A stretch of DNA of 64,000 nucleotides from assembly GCF_000718015.1 (NCBI RefSeq), contig NZ_JODY01000003.1:186001-250000 (forward strand), read 5' to 3'. The stretch comes from Streptomyces catenulae. Lineage in GTDB: Bacteria; Actinomycetota; Actinomycetes; Streptomycetales; Streptomycetaceae. Of the stretch, positions 1 to 10,608 are shown in pieces (position 1 is the first letter of the stretch; each line of letters starts with the position of its first letter). The notes beneath the pieces were generated by a model that made no database searches, was not told the DNA's origin, and saw nothing but the letters and a program-made list of their open reading frames with translations. The translations under genes were made by a program, and so were the position numbers.

Positions 1-1
1 C

Positions 2-1915
2 GTCCACGACCGCCGCACCGACCACCACGCGGCGCACGTCCCGCACCCGAACATCGTCCACCGCCAGCCGATCGTCCGCGGCGACGCGGACGCCGCCGCC
101 GGGCGCGCCGATGTCGTCGTCACCGGCGACTACGTCTTCGGCATGCAGGACCAGGCGTTCCTCGGCCCGGAGTCGGGGCTCGCGGTGCCCGCCGAGGACG
201 GCGGCGTCGACCTCTACGTCGCCACCCAGTGGCTCCACGCCGACCTGCGGCAGATCGCCCCCGTCCTCGGACTGCCCGAGGAGAAGGTCCGGATGACGCT
301 CTCCGGCGTCGGCGGCGCCTTCGGCGGCCGCGAGGACCTGTCGATGCAGATCCACGGCTGTCTGCTGGCGCTCCGCACCGGCAAACCCGTCAAGATCGTC
401 TACAACCGCTTCGAGTCCTTCTTCGGCCACGTCCACCGCCACCCCGCAAGGCTCCACTACGAGCACGGCGCCACCAAGGACGGCAGGCTCACCCACGTCA
501 GATGCCGCATCGTCCTGGACGGCGGCGCCTACGCCTCCTCCTCCCCGGCGGTCGTCGGCAACGCCGCCTCCCTCGCCGTCGGCCCGTACGTCGTCGACGA
601 CGTGGCGATCGAGGCGCTCGCCCTCTACTCCAACAACCCGCCCTGCGGCGCGATGCGCGGCTTCGGCGCCGTCCAGGCGTGCTTCGCCTACGAGGCGCAG
701 ATGGACAAGGTCGCAGCAGAGCTCGGCATGGACCCGGTCGAGTTCCGCCGGATCAACGCCATGGAGCAGGGCACGGTCATGCCGACCGGGCAGCCCGTCG
801 ACTCCCCGGCGCCCGTCGCCGAACTGCTCCGCCGCGTCAAGGCGATGCCGCTGCCGCCGGAGCAGCAGTGGGTGACCACCGAGGGCGCCGACATCCGGGC
901 GCTGCCCGGCGGGCTCTCCAACACCACCCACGGCGAGGACGTGGTGCGCGGCGTCGGCTACGCCGTCGGCATCAAGAACGTCGGCTTCTCCGAGGGGTTC
1001 GACGACTACTCGACCGCCCGGGTGCGGCTGGAGGCGGTCGGCGGCGAGCCGGTCGTCACCGTGCACACCGCGATGGCCGAGGTCGGCCAGGGCGGCGTCA
1101 CCGTCCACGCCCAGATCGCCCGCACCGAGCTGGGCGTCCAACAGGTCACCATCCACCCGGCCGACACCCAGGTCGGCTCGGCGGGCTCCACCTCCGCCTC
1201 CCGGCAGACGTACATGACCGGCGGCGCGGTGAAGAACACCTGCGAGGCGGTACGGGAGAAGGTGCTCCAGCGGGGCCGGGAGCGGTTCGGCGCCTACCAC
1301 CCGGCGTGGGCGACCGCCGAACTCCTGCTGGAGGGCGGCAAGGTCGTCACCGACGGCGGCGAGGTGCTGGCAGATCTCGCGGACGTCCTGGGGGAGGAGG
1401 CCGTCGATCTGGAGCTGGAGTTCCGGCACCGGCCCACCGAACCGTTCGACCTGCGTACCGGCCAGGGCCGCGGTCACGTCCAGTACTCCTTCGCCGCGCA
1501 CCGCGCCGTCGTGGAGGTGGACACCGCCCTCGGCCTGGTCAAGGTCGTCGAACTGGCCTGTGCGCAGGACGTCGGCAAGGCGCTCAACCCGCTGTCGGTG
1601 GTCGGCCAGATCCAGGGCGGCACCACCCAGGGCCTGGGCGTCGCGGTGATGGAGGAGATCCTCGTCGACCCGGCGACCGCCAAGGTCCGCAACCCCTCCT
1701 TCACCGACTACCTCATCCCCACCATCCTGGACACCCCGACCATCCCGGTCGACGTCCTCGAACTCGCCGACGAGGCCGCGCCGTACGGGCTGCGCGGCAT
1801 CGGCGAGGCCCCGACCCTCTCGTCCACCCCGGCCGTCCTCGCGGCCATCCGCGACGCGACGGGCCTGGAGCTGAACCGGACGCCGGTGCGTCCCGAACAC
1901 CTCACCGGAAACTGA
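2..1915 (+). CDS. xanthine dehydrogenase, molybdopterin-binding subunit (5' end cut off)
   Basis: Large molybdenum-cofactor subunit of a xanthine dehydrogenase, oxidising hypoxanthine and xanthine to urate in the cytoplasm. The reading frame is already open at the window edge, so the N-terminus lies outside. Visible family motifs are GVGGAFGGRED near base 305, the molybdopterin-contacting GAMRGFGAVQ near base 648, and the C-terminal RGIGEAPTLSSTP near base 1791, whose Glu is the expected catalytic base. About 638 residues remain of a subunit that is usually 750-800. A purine permease and XdhC follow on the same strand, which supports purine rather than aldehyde or CO oxidation. The FAD and 2Fe-2S subunits are presumably just upstream. 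Confidence 0.9.
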   Translation, partial: VHDRRTDHHAAHVPHPNIVHRQPIVRGDADAAAGRADVVVTGDYVFGMQDQAFLGPESGLAVPAEDGGVDLYVATQWLHADLRQIAPVLGLPEEKVRMTLSGVGGAFGGREDLSMQIHGCLLALRTGKPVKIVYNRFESFFGHVHRHPARLHYEHGATKDGRLTHVRCRIVLDGGAYASSSPAVVGNAASLAVGPYVVDDVAIEALALYSNNPPCGAMRGFGAVQACFAYEAQMDKVAAELGMDPVEFRRINAMEQGTVMPTGQPVDSPAPVAELLRRVKAMPLPPEQQWVTTEGADIRALPGGLSNTTHGEDVVRGVGYAVGIKNVGFSEGFDDYSTARVRLEAVGGEPVVTVHTAMAEVGQGGVTVHAQIARTELGVQQVTIHPADTQVGSAGSTSASRQTYMTGGAVKNTCEAVREKVLQRGRERFGAYHPAWATAELLLEGGKVVTDGGEVLADLADVLGEEAVDLELEFRHRPTEPFDLRTGQGRGHVQYSFAAHRAVVEVDTALGLVKVVELACAQDVGKALNPLSVVGQIQGGTTQGLGVAVMEEILVDPATAKVRNPSFTDYLIPTILDTPTIPVDVLELADEAAPYGLRGIGEAPTLSSTPAVLAAIRDATGLELNRTPVRPEHLTGN

Positions 1916-2078
1916 GCCACCGGGCCGGGGCGCGTGCGCCGCACCCCGGCCCGGTCGCCGTCCGCGCAGTGCCGGACGGCCCCCTCCGTCTCGGGCCGTC
2001 CCCCGGGTCGTGCAGCCGATGTTCCGTCCCGGAGCCCGCCCGGCGCGGGCTCCCTCCGCACCCTGGGAGCCAGGCACC

Positions 2079-3536
2079 ATGACCCCACAGTCCACCCGGC
2101 CACCGACGACGGCGGACGACGCGGGCCGCGGCACGCGTCAGCCCGCCGGACGCGCGTGGCTCGACCGGTACTTCCACATATCCGACCGCGGCTCGACACC
2201 CGCCCGTGAAATACGCGGCGGCGTCACGACGTTCATGGCGATGTGTTACATCCTGCTGCTGAACCCGCTGATCCTCGGCACCCCCGACGTCACCGGCCAC
2301 GCACCGCCGCACGCCGCGGTGGTCACCGCGACGGCGCTCGGCGCGGCGCTGTGCACCCTGCTGATGGGGTTCGTCGGCAAGGTGCCGCTGGCGCTCGCCG
2401 CCGGGCTCAACGTCTCGGCGGCGCTGACCACCCAGGTCGTCCCGCATCTGACGTGGCCGCAGGCGATGGGCATGTGCGTGCTCTACGGCACGGTGATCAT
2501 GCTGCTGGTGGTCACCGGCCTCCGCGAGATGATCATGAACGCGATCCCGCAGGCCCTCAAGCACGCCATCACCATGGGCATCGGGATGTTCGTCGCCCTC
2601 CTCGGGCTGGTCAAGGCCGGATTCGTCGGCAAGGGCGAGGGCGGCCCGCTCACCCTCGGGCTCACCGGCAACCTCTCCGGCTGGCCGGTGCTCTTCTTCT
2701 GCCTCACCCTGCTGCTGATCTTCATGCTCCAGGCCCGTGAGGTCCCCGGCGCCATCCTCATCGGCATCGTCGCCGGGAGCGTGGTGTCCGTCGCCGTCAC
2801 CAAGCTCGCCGGGCTGACCGACAAGGACTGGCAGGGCGCCGCCCCCGCGCTGCACGGCGGCGCCGTCGCCGCCCCCGACTTCGGGCTCTTCGGCCACGTC
2901 GAGTTCGGCGGCTGGCAGTCCCTGGGCGGCCTCGGCGTCGGCATGATCGTCTTCACGCTGGTGCTCGCCGGGTTCTTCGACGCGATGGCCACCATCATCG
3001 GCGTCGGCACCGAGGCACGCCTCGCCGACGACCAGGGACGGATGCCGGGCCTGTCCCGCGCGCTGTTCGTGGACGGCGCGGGCGGCGCCATCGGCGGGGT
3101 GACCGGCGGCTCCGGGCAGACCGTCTTCATCGAGTCGGCGAGCGGCGTCGGCGAGGGTGCCCGGACCGGCCTGTCGGCGGTGGTCACCGGCCTCCTCTTC
3201 GCCGCCTGCCTGTTCTTCACCCCGCTCACCCAACTGGTCCCGGCGCAGGTCGCGTCGGCCGCCCTCGTCGTCATCGGCGCGATGATGATGAGCGCGGCCG
3301 CCCACGTCGACTGGAGCGACCGGGCCACCTCGATCCCGGTCTTCCTGACCGTCGCCCTGATGCCGTTCACTTATCAGATCACCGCGGGCGTCGGCGCCGG
3401 TGTCATCTCCTACACCGCCATCCGGGCGGCACAGGGCAGATGGCGTGAGGTGGGGGGCTTCATGTGGGCGCTGACCCTGGTCTTCGTCGTCTACTTCGCC
3501 CTGCACCCGATAGAAAGCTGGCTCGGCGTCGGATAG
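2079..3536 (+). CDS. NCS2 family purine permease (AzgA-like guanine/hypoxanthine type)
   Basis: Integral membrane purine:proton symporter of 485 residues with a strongly hydrophobic multi-helix pattern. Near residues 340-360 the sequence TVFIESASGVGEGARTG matches the conserved AzgA-type motif (IESAAGVAEGGRTG), which separates it from the uracil/xanthine branch found later in the window. I chose the ATG at 2079, which follows GGGAG, over an in-frame start 69 bases upstream, because the extra residues are Arg/Pro-rich and unlike the family. It lies between the xanthine dehydrogenase subunit and XdhC, so it probably imports hypoxanthine or guanine for that enzyme. The exact substrate is inferred. 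Confidence 0.85.
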   Translation: MTPQSTRPPTTADDAGRGTRQPAGRAWLDRYFHISDRGSTPAREIRGGVTTFMAMCYILLLNPLILGTPDVTGHAPPHAAVVTATALGAALCTLLMGFVGKVPLALAAGLNVSAALTTQVVPHLTWPQAMGMCVLYGTVIMLLVVTGLREMIMNAIPQALKHAITMGIGMFVALLGLVKAGFVGKGEGGPLTLGLTGNLSGWPVLFFCLTLLLIFMLQAREVPGAILIGIVAGSVVSVAVTKLAGLTDKDWQGAAPALHGGAVAAPDFGLFGHVEFGGWQSLGGLGVGMIVFTLVLAGFFDAMATIIGVGTEARLADDQGRMPGLSRALFVDGAGGAIGGVTGGSGQTVFIESASGVGEGARTGLSAVVTGLLFAACLFFTPLTQLVPAQVASAALVVIGAMMMSAAAHVDWSDRATSIPVFLTVALMPFTYQITAGVGAGVISYTAIRAAQGRWREVGGFMWALTLVFVVYFALHPIESWLGVG

Positions 3537-3568
3537 CCCGCCCGCCCCCTTCCCTGAGGAGATTCGAG

Positions 3569-4738
3569 ATGCTGGACATCGCCGACGCACTGCACCGGTG
3601 GGTCGAGCAGCGGCGCGACTTCGCGGTGGCCACCGTCGTGGCCACCCACGGCAGCGCACCGCGCCACCCGGGTGCCGCGCTCGCCGTGGACGCCGACGGC
3701 ACGGCCGTCGGCTCGGTCTCCGGCGGGTGTGTGGAGGGCGCGGTCTACGAGCTGTGCCAGGAAGCCCTGGCGAGCGGCGAGGTGGTCCGCGAGAGCTTCG
3801 GCTTCAGCGACGAGGACGCCTTCGCCGTGGGCCTGACCTGCGGCGGAACCATCGACATCCTCGTCACCCCGGTCCGCGCCGCGGATACCGCGGACGCCGG
3901 GGACGGTGCGCGGACGGCGGACGCCGCCACGCTCGCCGGGGCGCTGGCCGCCGCCGCCCGCGGGGCGGCGGCGGCCCTCACCCGTGTGGTGCAGGGCCCG
4001 CCCGCCCTCCTGGGCCGCGCCCTGCTGGTACGCCCCGACGCCACCGTCACCGGCACCCTCGGCGGCCACCGCGACCTGGACCGCACCGCCGTCGCCGAGA
4101 CCCGGGCGCTGCTGGAGGCGGGGCGGACCGCCACCGTCGAGATCGGCGCGGACGGGTCGCGGTGCGGGGAGCCGGTGACGCTGCTGGTGGAGAGTTCGGT
4201 GCCGCCGCCGCGGATGCTGGTCTTCGGCGCGATCGACTTCGCCGCCGCGCTGGCGGGGGTGGGGAAGTTCCTCGGCTACCACGTCACGGTCTGCGACGCC
4301 CGGCCGGTCTTCGCCACCACGGGCCGCTTCCCCGACGCCGACGAGATCGTCGTCGACTGGCCGCACCGCTACCTCGACTCCCAGGAGCTGGACGCCCGCG
4401 CGGTGCTCTGCGTCCTCACCCACGACGCCAAGTTCGACGTCCCGCTGCTGGAGCGGGCGCTGCGGCTCCCGGTGGCGTACATCGGCGCGATGGGCTCCCG
4501 CCGCACCCACCTCGACCGTCTGGAGCGGCTGCGCGAGGCCGGGCTGACGGAGCTGGAGCTGCACCGGCTGCGCTCCCCGATCGGCCTCGACCTCGGCGCC
4601 CGCACCCCGGAGGAGACCGCGCTCTCCATCGCCGCCGAGATCGTCGCCAACCGCCGCGGCGGCACCGGCGTCCCGCTCACCGGCGCCCACACACCCATCC
4701 ACCGGGACCCGCCGCCGCGGATAGGCTCGGTCGCCTGA
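3569..4738 (+). CDS. xdhC: XdhC family molybdenum cofactor insertion chaperone
   Basis: Accessory protein that binds and sulfurates molybdenum cofactor and delivers it to xanthine dehydrogenase. The 389 residues contain the N-terminal XdhC signature HGSAPRHPGAAL and SVSGGCVEG (residues about 28-60) and the C-terminal Rossmann-like half with YIGAMGSRRTHLDRL near residue 310. The ATG at 3569 follows GAGGAG with good spacing; the same frame is open further upstream but without a ribosome site. The gap to the permease is only 32 bases, so the three genes look like one operon. A histidine/proline-rich tail of about 20 residues ends the protein. Confidence 0.9.
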   Translation: MLDIADALHRWVEQRRDFAVATVVATHGSAPRHPGAALAVDADGTAVGSVSGGCVEGAVYELCQEALASGEVVRESFGFSDEDAFAVGLTCGGTIDILVTPVRAADTADAGDGARTADAATLAGALAAAARGAAAALTRVVQGPPALLGRALLVRPDATVTGTLGGHRDLDRTAVAETRALLEAGRTATVEIGADGSRCGEPVTLLVESSVPPPRMLVFGAIDFAAALAGVGKFLGYHVTVCDARPVFATTGRFPDADEIVVDWPHRYLDSQELDARAVLCVLTHDAKFDVPLLERALRLPVAYIGAMGSRRTHLDRLERLREAGLTELELHRLRSPIGLDLGARTPEETALSIAAEIVANRRGGTGVPLTGAHTPIHRDPPPRIGSVA

Positions 4739-4777
4739 CACGGACCGCTCGCGTACGGGGGCGGGCGGCGCCGCGGC

Positions 4778-5359
4778 TCAGCCGGTGGCGTCCGCCCGCC
4801 CGGCGCCGTCCGTCCACTCCGTCCGCAGCGCCGCCATCACCAGGACGTCGTGCCAGGCACCGTCCCAGCGCAGCGCCTGCCGCATCCGGCCCTCCAGGGT
4901 GAATCCGCAGCGCTCGTAGGCGCGTCGGGCGCGGTGGTTGAAGTCCCAGACCTCCAGCTGGACGCGGTGCAGCTGGACGCGGTCGAAGGCGTGGCCGAGC
5001 AGCAGCCGGACGGCCTCGCTGCCCAGCCCGCGGTCGGTGGCCCCGGCGACCAGCATGATCCGCAGGGTGGCGTGGGCGTTGTCCGGATCGACGTCCAGCA
5101 GCGCGATGTCCCCGAGGAAGCGGCCGCTCTCCCGGTCCTCGACGGCGAGATCGAGCCGCCCGGTCCGGGTGACGGCCCCCGCGCACCAGGCCCCGATCTC
5201 CGCCGGGGTGAACTCCCGGTGACTGCCCGTCAGCCGCCGGATCTCCGGGTCCTCCGTCGCGGCGTGGTAGGCCGCGGCGTGCCGTACGCCCAACGGCACC
5301 AGCCGGATCCGTTCCCCGGTCAGCACGGGCTTCTCGTCAAGCGCGGAGGCATCGATCAT
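4778..5359 (-). CDS. GNAT family N-acetyltransferase (RimJ/RimL-like)
   Basis: Predicted acetyl-CoA-dependent acetyltransferase, 193 residues, of the RimJ/RimL-like Acetyltransf_3 branch. It starts with the typical ERIRLVPLGVRHAAAY segment, and the acetyl-CoA-binding region is around RGLGSEAVRLLLGHAF, followed by VQLEVWDFNHRARRAYERCGF, which is characteristic of this group. Substrates could be small amines or protein N-termini; the sequence does not decide. It starts at the ATG giving MIDAS; no clear ribosome site is visible. The same frame stays open far upstream through the next gene, which is only a high-GC artefact. Confidence 0.8.
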   Translation of the reverse strand: MIDASALDEKPVLTGERIRLVPLGVRHAAAYHAATEDPEIRRLTGSHREFTPAEIGAWCAGAVTRTGRLDLAVEDRESGRFLGDIALLDVDPDNAHATLRIMLVAGATDRGLGSEAVRLLLGHAFDRVQLHRVQLEVWDFNHRARRAYERCGFTLEGRMRQALRWDGAWHDVLVMAALRTEWTDGAGRADATG

Positions 5360-5457
5360 GCCGGGATGATGTCGGCCGGGAAGGGGGCGCGGCAACGGCG
5401 TTTCCGGACCGGGCCCCGCCTCCCGCCCGCACCGCCGCCCCGGCCCGCCCGGTCGCC

Positions 5458-6327
5458 CTACGGCAGCAACCCCGCCCGCCGTGCCGCGATCACCGCCTGC
5501 ATCCGCGAATGGGTGCCCAACTTCCGCATCGCCGAGCGCAGATAGCTCTTGACGGTCTCCGGGCGCAGGCCGAGCCGTTCCGCCGCCTCGGCGTTGGCGG
5601 CGCCCGCCGCGACGCACACCAGGACGTCCACCTCGCGCGGCGCCAGCGTCGGCGTCTCGCGCGGACCGGGCAGCGCGGGCGCCTCGCCGGACGGCGCCGC
5701 GCGGTCCGGGGAGGCGGCGGCGAGCCGACCACAGGCCGTCAGCATCTCCTGGCGCAGCAGCGGATCGGCGATCCGGTGGGCCAGCGTCCACAGTTCGCCG
5801 TGGGCCTCGCGGACCTCCTCCCACCGCGCCGGATCGGCGGCCGGTCGCCGCGCCGCCGCCAGCAGCCGCGCCGCCTCGTCCTGGAGCAGCAGCGCCTCCT
5901 CCAGCTCCCGCGCCGCGTCCATCGCCGCCGACAGCGGCGCGTCCCCGAGCCGCACCGGTGTCCGCAGCGCGCCGTACAGCACCCCGCGCACCCGCCGCCG
6001 TACGACCACCGGCACCGCCATCACCGACCGCAGCCCCTCGGTGGCGACCACCGCGTCGTACTCGTGGCTGATCACCACGGAGGAGTGGTAGTCGGTCACC
6101 GTGAACGGGCGGCGCAGCGCCACCGCCTTGCCGCCGACGCCGTTGCCGTGATGGATGTCGAGACCGCGCAGCGCGGCGGTCGCCGTACCGGCCAGGGAAC
6201 TGAGCCGGTAGCGGCCGTTCCCGCCGTGCAGTCCGCCGAACGCCACCGGCAGTCCGCTGCCGCGGCGCAACCGCGCCAGAGCCGCCCCCAGGTCTGCGGA
6301 CGTGTCCGTCCCCGGCTCGCCGTACAC
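5458..6327 (-). CDS. GAF-like sensor LuxR-type transcriptional regulator
   Basis: A DNA-binding regulator of about 289 residues. The N-terminal two thirds resemble a GAF-type sensory domain, with an SVMAVPVVVRRRVRGVLYGAL core typical of GAF proteins. The last 65 residues form a LuxR helix-turn-helix (TLAPREVDVLVCVAAG, then AAERLGLRPETVKSYLRSAM). I placed the start at the GTG at 6327, six bases after a GGAGG; an in-frame GTG at 6375 has no ribosome site. It is divergent from the two acyl-CoA synthetase genes across about 90 bases, so it probably controls them. The ligand is unknown. Confidence 0.82.
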   Translation of the reverse strand: MYGEPGTDTSADLGAALARLRRGSGLPVAFGGLHGGNGRYRLSSLAGTATAALRGLDIHHGNGVGGKAVALRRPFTVTDYHSSVVISHEYDAVVATEGLRSVMAVPVVVRRRVRGVLYGALRTPVRLGDAPLSAAMDAARELEEALLLQDEAARLLAAARRPAADPARWEEVREAHGELWTLAHRIADPLLRQEMLTACGRLAAASPDRAAPSGEAPALPGPRETPTLAPREVDVLVCVAAGAANAEAAERLGLRPETVKSYLRSAMRKLGTHSRMQAVIAARRAGLLP

Positions 6328-6419
6328 CCGTAACCTCCGCTTCCCCCCGTACGGGGGTGGTGAGACATGCGTCACTGATTACACGATGTCCACCAGGCGT
6401 GGGGCAATGAGGAGGACAC

Positions 6420-8123
6420 ATGTCGGACAGGGACGGGACCCAGCAGGGCCGCTCGCCGGACGCGACCGAGGAGTTCCGGGCCGCCCGGGACCTCCTGGTG
6501 CGCCTCCGCGACGACTACGACGGCGCCCGCACACACTTCCGCTGGCCCCGGCCGGCCCACTTCAACTGGGCGCTGGACTGGTTCGACGTCATCGCCCGCG
6601 ACAACGACCGCACCGCCCTCCACATCGTCGAGGAGGACGGCACCGAGACCCGCATCAGCTTCGACGCGATGCGCCGCCGCTCGGACCGCACCGCCTCCTG
6701 GCTCGCCTCGCACGGCGTCCGCCCCGGTGACCGCATCGTGGTGATGCTCGGCAACCAGGCCGAACTGTGGGAGACCGCGCTCGCCGCGATGAAGCTGCGC
6801 GCCGTGGTGATCCCCGCGACGCCGCTGCTCGGCCCCGTCGACCTCACCGACCGCATCGCCCGCGGCAAGGCCCGCTTCGTCGTCGTCCGCGCCGAGGACA
6901 CCGCCAAGTTCGACCGGGTCCCCGGCGACTACACCCGGATCGCGGTCGGCGGCGCCCCCGAGGGCTGGCTGGCGTACGAGGAGGCGGCGGAGGCGTCCGA
7001 GGCGTTCGAGCCGACCGGCCCGACCCACGCCGACGACTCGCTGATGCTCTACTTCACCTCCGGCACCACCGCCCGCCCCAAGCTCGTCGAGCACACCCAC
7101 ACCTCGTACCCGGTCGGGCATCTGGCGACGATGTACTGGATCGGGCTGCGCCCCGGCGACGTACATCTCAACATCTCCTCACCCGGCTGGGCCAAGCACG
7201 CCTGGTCCAATCTCTTCGCCCCGTGGAACGCCGAGGCGACCGTCTTCATCCACCACTACACCCGCTTCGACGCGGGCCGGCTGATGGCCGAGATGGACCG
7301 CGCCGGGGTGACCAGCTTCTGCGCCCCGCCGACGGTCTGGCGGATGCTCATCCAGGCCGATCTGTCGGCGCTCACACGCCCGCCGCGGGAGATCGTCGCG
7401 GCCGGTGAACCGCTCAACCCGGAGATCATCGAGCAGGTCCGCGCCGCCTGGGGCGTGACCATCCGGGACGGCTTCGGGCAGACCGAGACCGCCGTCCAGG
7501 TCGCCAACACCCCTGGTCAGCCCCTCAAGCCCGGTTCGATGGGCCGCCCCACGCCCGGCTACGACGTCGTCCTCCTCGACCCGCTCACCGGCGCTCCGGG
7601 CGACGAGGGCGAGATCGCGCTGCGCCTCTCCTCGTCCCCGGTCGGCCTGATGGCCTGCTACCACGGCGACCCGGAGCGGACCGCCGAGGTGATGGCGGAC
7701 GGCTACTACCGCACCGGCGACATCGGCGCCCGCGACGCCGACGGCTGGATCACCTACGTGGGCCGCGCCGACGACGTGTTCAAGGCGTCCGACTACAAGA
7801 TCTCCCCGTTCGAGCTGGAGAGCGCGCTCCTGGAGCACGAGGCGGTCGCCGAGGCGGCGGTCGTCCCGGCGCCCGACCCGCTGCGGCTCGCCGTCCCCAA
7901 GGCGTACGTCGTGCTGGCCGAGGGGTGGGAGCCGGGGCCGGAGACCGCCAAGGCGCTCTTCGCCCACTCCCGCGACGTGCTCGCCCCGTACAAGCGCATC
8001 CGGCGCCTGGAATTCGCCGAGTTGCCCAAGACCGTCTCCGGCAAGATCCGCCGGATCGAGCTGCGCGAACGCACCGCGCAGGGCGACGGCGGCGCCGAAT
8101 ACCGGGAGGAGAACCACCGATGA
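6420..8123 (+). CDS. medium-chain-type acyl-CoA synthetase (AMP-forming)
   Basis: Adenylate-forming ligase of 567 residues that would activate a carboxylic acid to its acyl-CoA. Core motifs are present: [17 protein letters not shown] near residue 205 (P-loop), DGFGQTET near 350, YRTGDIG near 430 and the C-terminal lysine in KTVSGKIRR near 540. The N-terminal [12 protein letters not shown] and the [16 protein letters not shown] region resemble the medium-chain/benzoate-type synthetases (ACSM group). The ATG follows GAGGAGG at an ideal distance. Its stop overlaps the next start as ATGA, so the two ligases are translationally coupled. The true substrate is not visible. Confidence 0.85.
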   Translation: MSDRDGTQQGRSPDATEEFRAARDLLVRLRDDYDGARTHFRWPRPAHFNWALDWFDVIARDNDRTALHIVEEDGTETRISFDAMRRRSDRTASWLASHGVRPGDRIVVMLGNQAELWETALAAMKLRAVVIPATPLLGPVDLTDRIARGKARFVVVRAEDTAKFDRVPGDYTRIAVGGAPEGWLAYEEAAEASEAFEPTGPTHADDSLMLYFTSGTTARPKLVEHTHTSYPVGHLATMYWIGLRPGDVHLNISSPGWAKHAWSNLFAPWNAEATVFIHHYTRFDAGRLMAEMDRAGVTSFCAPPTVWRMLIQADLSALTRPPREIVAAGEPLNPEIIEQVRAAWGVTIRDGFGQTETAVQVANTPGQPLKPGSMGRPTPGYDVVLLDPLTGAPGDEGEIALRLSSSPVGLMACYHGDPERTAEVMADGYYRTGDIGARDADGWITYVGRADDVFKASDYKISPFELESALLEHEAVAEAAVVPAPDPLRLAVPKAYVVLAEGWEPGPETAKALFAHSRDVLAPYKRIRRLEFAELPKTVSGKIRRIELRERTAQGDGGAEYREENHR

Positions 8124-9787
8124 CCCCACCCGCCACGGAGACCGCGGCCGCACCGTCCCCGGACGGCACGGCATCCGCCTACGCCCGCGGGGACACCGCC
8201 CAGCCGCTGATCCACCGCACCATCGGCGCCGACCTGGCCCGCACCGCCGAGCGGTTCGGCGACCGCGAGGCGCTGGTCGACGTCCCCTCCGGGCGCCGCT
8301 GGACCTACGCGGAGCTGGACCACGACGTCGACGAGGTCGCGCTCGGGCTGCTCGCCCAGGGCATCGGCAACGGCGACCGGGTCGGCATCTGGTCGCCCAA
8401 CTGCCCCGAGTGGCTGCTCCTCCAGTACGCCACCGCCCGCATCGGCGCCGTCCTCGTCAACGTCAACCCCGCCTACCGCACCCACGAACTCGGCTATGTG
8501 CTGCGGCAGTCCGGCACCCGGCTGCTGGTCGCCGCCACCGGGCACAAGAGCAGCGACTACCGGAAGATGGCCGCCGAGGTACGCGGCGACTGCCCCGAGC
8601 TGCGCAAGGTGGTGCACCTCGGCGAGGCGGGCTGGGGCGAGCTGCTGGCGTCCGGCGCCGCCGTGCCCCGGGAGCGGCTGGCGGACCGCGCCGCCGAGGT
8701 GTCGGCGGGTGACCCGGTCAACATCCAGTACACCTCCGGCACCACCGGCTTCCCCAAGGGCGCCACCCTCTCCCACCGCAACATCCTCAACAACGGCTTC
8801 TGGGTGGGCGAGACCGTCGGCTACACCGAGCACGACCGGATCTGTCTGCCGGTCCCCTTCTACCACTGCTTCGGCATGGTGATGGGCAACCTCGCGGCCA
8901 CCTCGCACGGCGCCTGCACCGTCATCCCCGCACCCTCCTTCGAGGCGACCGCCACGCTCCGCGCCGTCCAGGACGAGCGCTGCACCTCGCTCTACGGCGT
9001 CCCCACGATGTTCATCGCCGAGCTGGAACACCCCGACTTCGCCGGGTACGACCTGTCGTCGCTGCGCACCGGCATCATGGCGGGCTCACCGTGCCCGGAG
9101 GAGATCATGAAGCGGGTGGTCGCCGAGATGCACATGGCGGAGGTGTCCATCTGCTACGGCATGACCGAGACCTCCCCGGTCTCCACCCAGACCCGCCGCG
9201 ACGACGACCTGGAGCACCGCACCGCGACCGCGGGCCGGGTGCTGCCGCACATCGAGGTCAAGGTCGTCGACCCGGCGACCGGCGAGACCGTGCCGCGCGG
9301 CGCGACCGGCGAACTCTGCACCCGCGGCTACAGCGTGATGCTCGGCTACTGGGAGGAGCCGGAGCGCACCGCGGAGGTCATCGACGCGGAGCGCTGGATG
9401 CACACCGGCGATCTGGCGGTGATGAACGACGACGGCTACGTCCGCATCGTCGGCCGGATCAAGGACATGATCATCCGCGGCGGTGAGAACGTCTATCCGC
9501 GGGAGATCGAGGAGTTCCTCCACGGCCACCCGAAGATCTCCGACGTCCAGGTGGTCGGCGTCCCGGACGCGAAGTACGGCGAGACGATCGCCGCCTGCGT
9601 CATCCTCCGCGACGCCGCCGACCCGCTCACCCTCGACGAACTCACCGAGTACTGCCGCGCCCGGCTCGCCCACTTCAAGGTCCCCAGCCGGTTGGAGCTG
9701 GTCGAGGAGTTCCCGATGACGGTCAGCGGCAAGGTCCGCAAGATCGAGCTGCGGGAGCGGCTGGCGACGGAGGGCGAAGAGGCGTAG
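8120..9787 (+). CDS. AMP-binding fatty-acyl-CoA synthetase
   Basis: Second adenylate-forming ligase, 555 residues, from the FadD-like branch rather than the ACSM branch of its partner. Motifs are [16 protein letters not shown] near residue 205, [12 protein letters not shown] near 345, MHTGDLAVM near 425, [17 protein letters not shown] near 455 and the catalytic lysine in [10 protein letters not shown] near 540. The ATG overlaps the previous stop by four bases and has GGAGGAGAA upstream. Two unlike synthetases coupled in one operon suggest activation of two acids in the same catabolic route, under the divergent LuxR regulator. No dehydrogenase or thiolase genes accompany them. Confidence 0.85.
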   Translation: MTPPATETAAAPSPDGTASAYARGDTAQPLIHRTIGADLARTAERFGDREALVDVPSGRRWTYAELDHDVDEVALGLLAQGIGNGDRVGIWSPNCPEWLLLQYATARIGAVLVNVNPAYRTHELGYVLRQSGTRLLVAATGHKSSDYRKMAAEVRGDCPELRKVVHLGEAGWGELLASGAAVPRERLADRAAEVSAGDPVNIQYTSGTTGFPKGATLSHRNILNNGFWVGETVGYTEHDRICLPVPFYHCFGMVMGNLAATSHGACTVIPAPSFEATATLRAVQDERCTSLYGVPTMFIAELEHPDFAGYDLSSLRTGIMAGSPCPEEIMKRVVAEMHMAEVSICYGMTETSPVSTQTRRDDDLEHRTATAGRVLPHIEVKVVDPATGETVPRGATGELCTRGYSVMLGYWEEPERTAEVIDAERWMHTGDLAVMNDDGYVRIVGRIKDMIIRGGENVYPREIEEFLHGHPKISDVQVVGVPDAKYGETIAACVILRDAADPLTLDELTEYCRARLAHFKVPSRLELVEEFPMTVSGKVRKIELRERLATEGEEA

Positions 9788-9910
9788 CCGACGGGCCGGG
9801 CGGGTCTTGCCGTTCCGGCAACCTTCCTTGGCGCCTCCCGCACCCGGCGCGATCCTGGCCGCCGGTGCGCCCGCCCGGCGCACCGGAGAGCCGAGCACCC
9901 GAGGAGCGCC

Positions 9911-10552
9911 ATGCCCGCCACGCCCCCGACCACCGACCCGGCCCGCTTCTGGGAGGACCGCTACCGCGACAGCGACCGGATCTGGAGCGGCAACCCCAAC
10001 CCGCTGCTCGTCCGCGAGGTCGAGACCCTGACGCCCGGCACCGCCCTGGAGCTGGGCTGCGGGGAGGGCGCCGACGCGGTCTGGCTCGCCGGGCGCGGCT
10101 GGCGGGTCACCGGCGTCGACATCTCCGCGACGGCGCTGGAGCGCGCGGGCGCCCACGCCGCGGCGGCGGGCGTCGCCGCGCGCACCGAATGGCAGCGCCA
10201 CGAGTTGGGCGTCACCTTCCCGGAGGGGACGTACGACCTGGTCAGCGCCCAGTTCCTGCAGTCGCCGGTGGCGCTGGACCAAGGCCGTGTGCTGCGGCTG
10301 GCCGCCGAGGCGGTCGCCCCCGGCGGCACGCTGCTGCTGGTGCTGCACGGCGGCTGGCCGTCCTGGCAGGGCGAGCACGACCACCCCTTCGAGGCGGTCT
10401 TCCCGACGCTCGACGGCGTCCTGGAGCAGCTCGCGCTGCCGGAGAGCTGGCAGGTGGTGACGCGGGAGGCGGTGGAGCGCCCCGCACCGTCGCCCACCGG
10501 CGAGCCCGGGACCCGGGTGGACCTGGTGTGGCGGCTGCACCGTACGGCCTGA
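9911..10552 (+). CDS. class I SAM-dependent methyltransferase
   Basis: Soluble methyltransferase of 213 residues. It has the SAM-binding motif I ALELGCGEGADAVWLA near residue 47 and an acidic motif II in VTGVDISATALERA near residue 72. The opening FWEDRYRDSDRIWSGNPNPLL matches the TehB/thiopurine-like methyltransferase group common in actinomycetes, several of which are annotated only as methyltransferases. The ATG follows GAGGAG. It stands alone between the acyl-CoA synthetase operon and a convergent gene, so context gives no substrate. Confidence 0.85.
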   Translation: MPATPPTTDPARFWEDRYRDSDRIWSGNPNPLLVREVETLTPGTALELGCGEGADAVWLAGRGWRVTGVDISATALERAGAHAAAAGVAARTEWQRHELGVTFPEGTYDLVSAQFLQSPVALDQGRVLRLAAEAVAPGGTLLLVLHGGWPSWQGEHDHPFEAVFPTLDGVLEQLALPESWQVVTREAVERPAPSPTGEPGTRVDLVWRLHRTA

Positions 10553-10608
10553 CGGACGGGCGGCCCGGGAGCGGCCGGTTCCGGGACGGTGCCCGGCCCC
10601 GGTGGTGC

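Noticed and set aside
229..2082. Long overlapping frame across the xanthine dehydrogenase gene
   Set aside because: Arg/Pro/Gly-rich shadow; the dehydrogenase motifs are in the other frame.
4778..6421. 547-codon minus-strand frame joining the acetyltransferase with upstream sequence
   Set aside because: Only the last 193 residues are protein-like; the rest overlaps the LuxR regulator in another frame.
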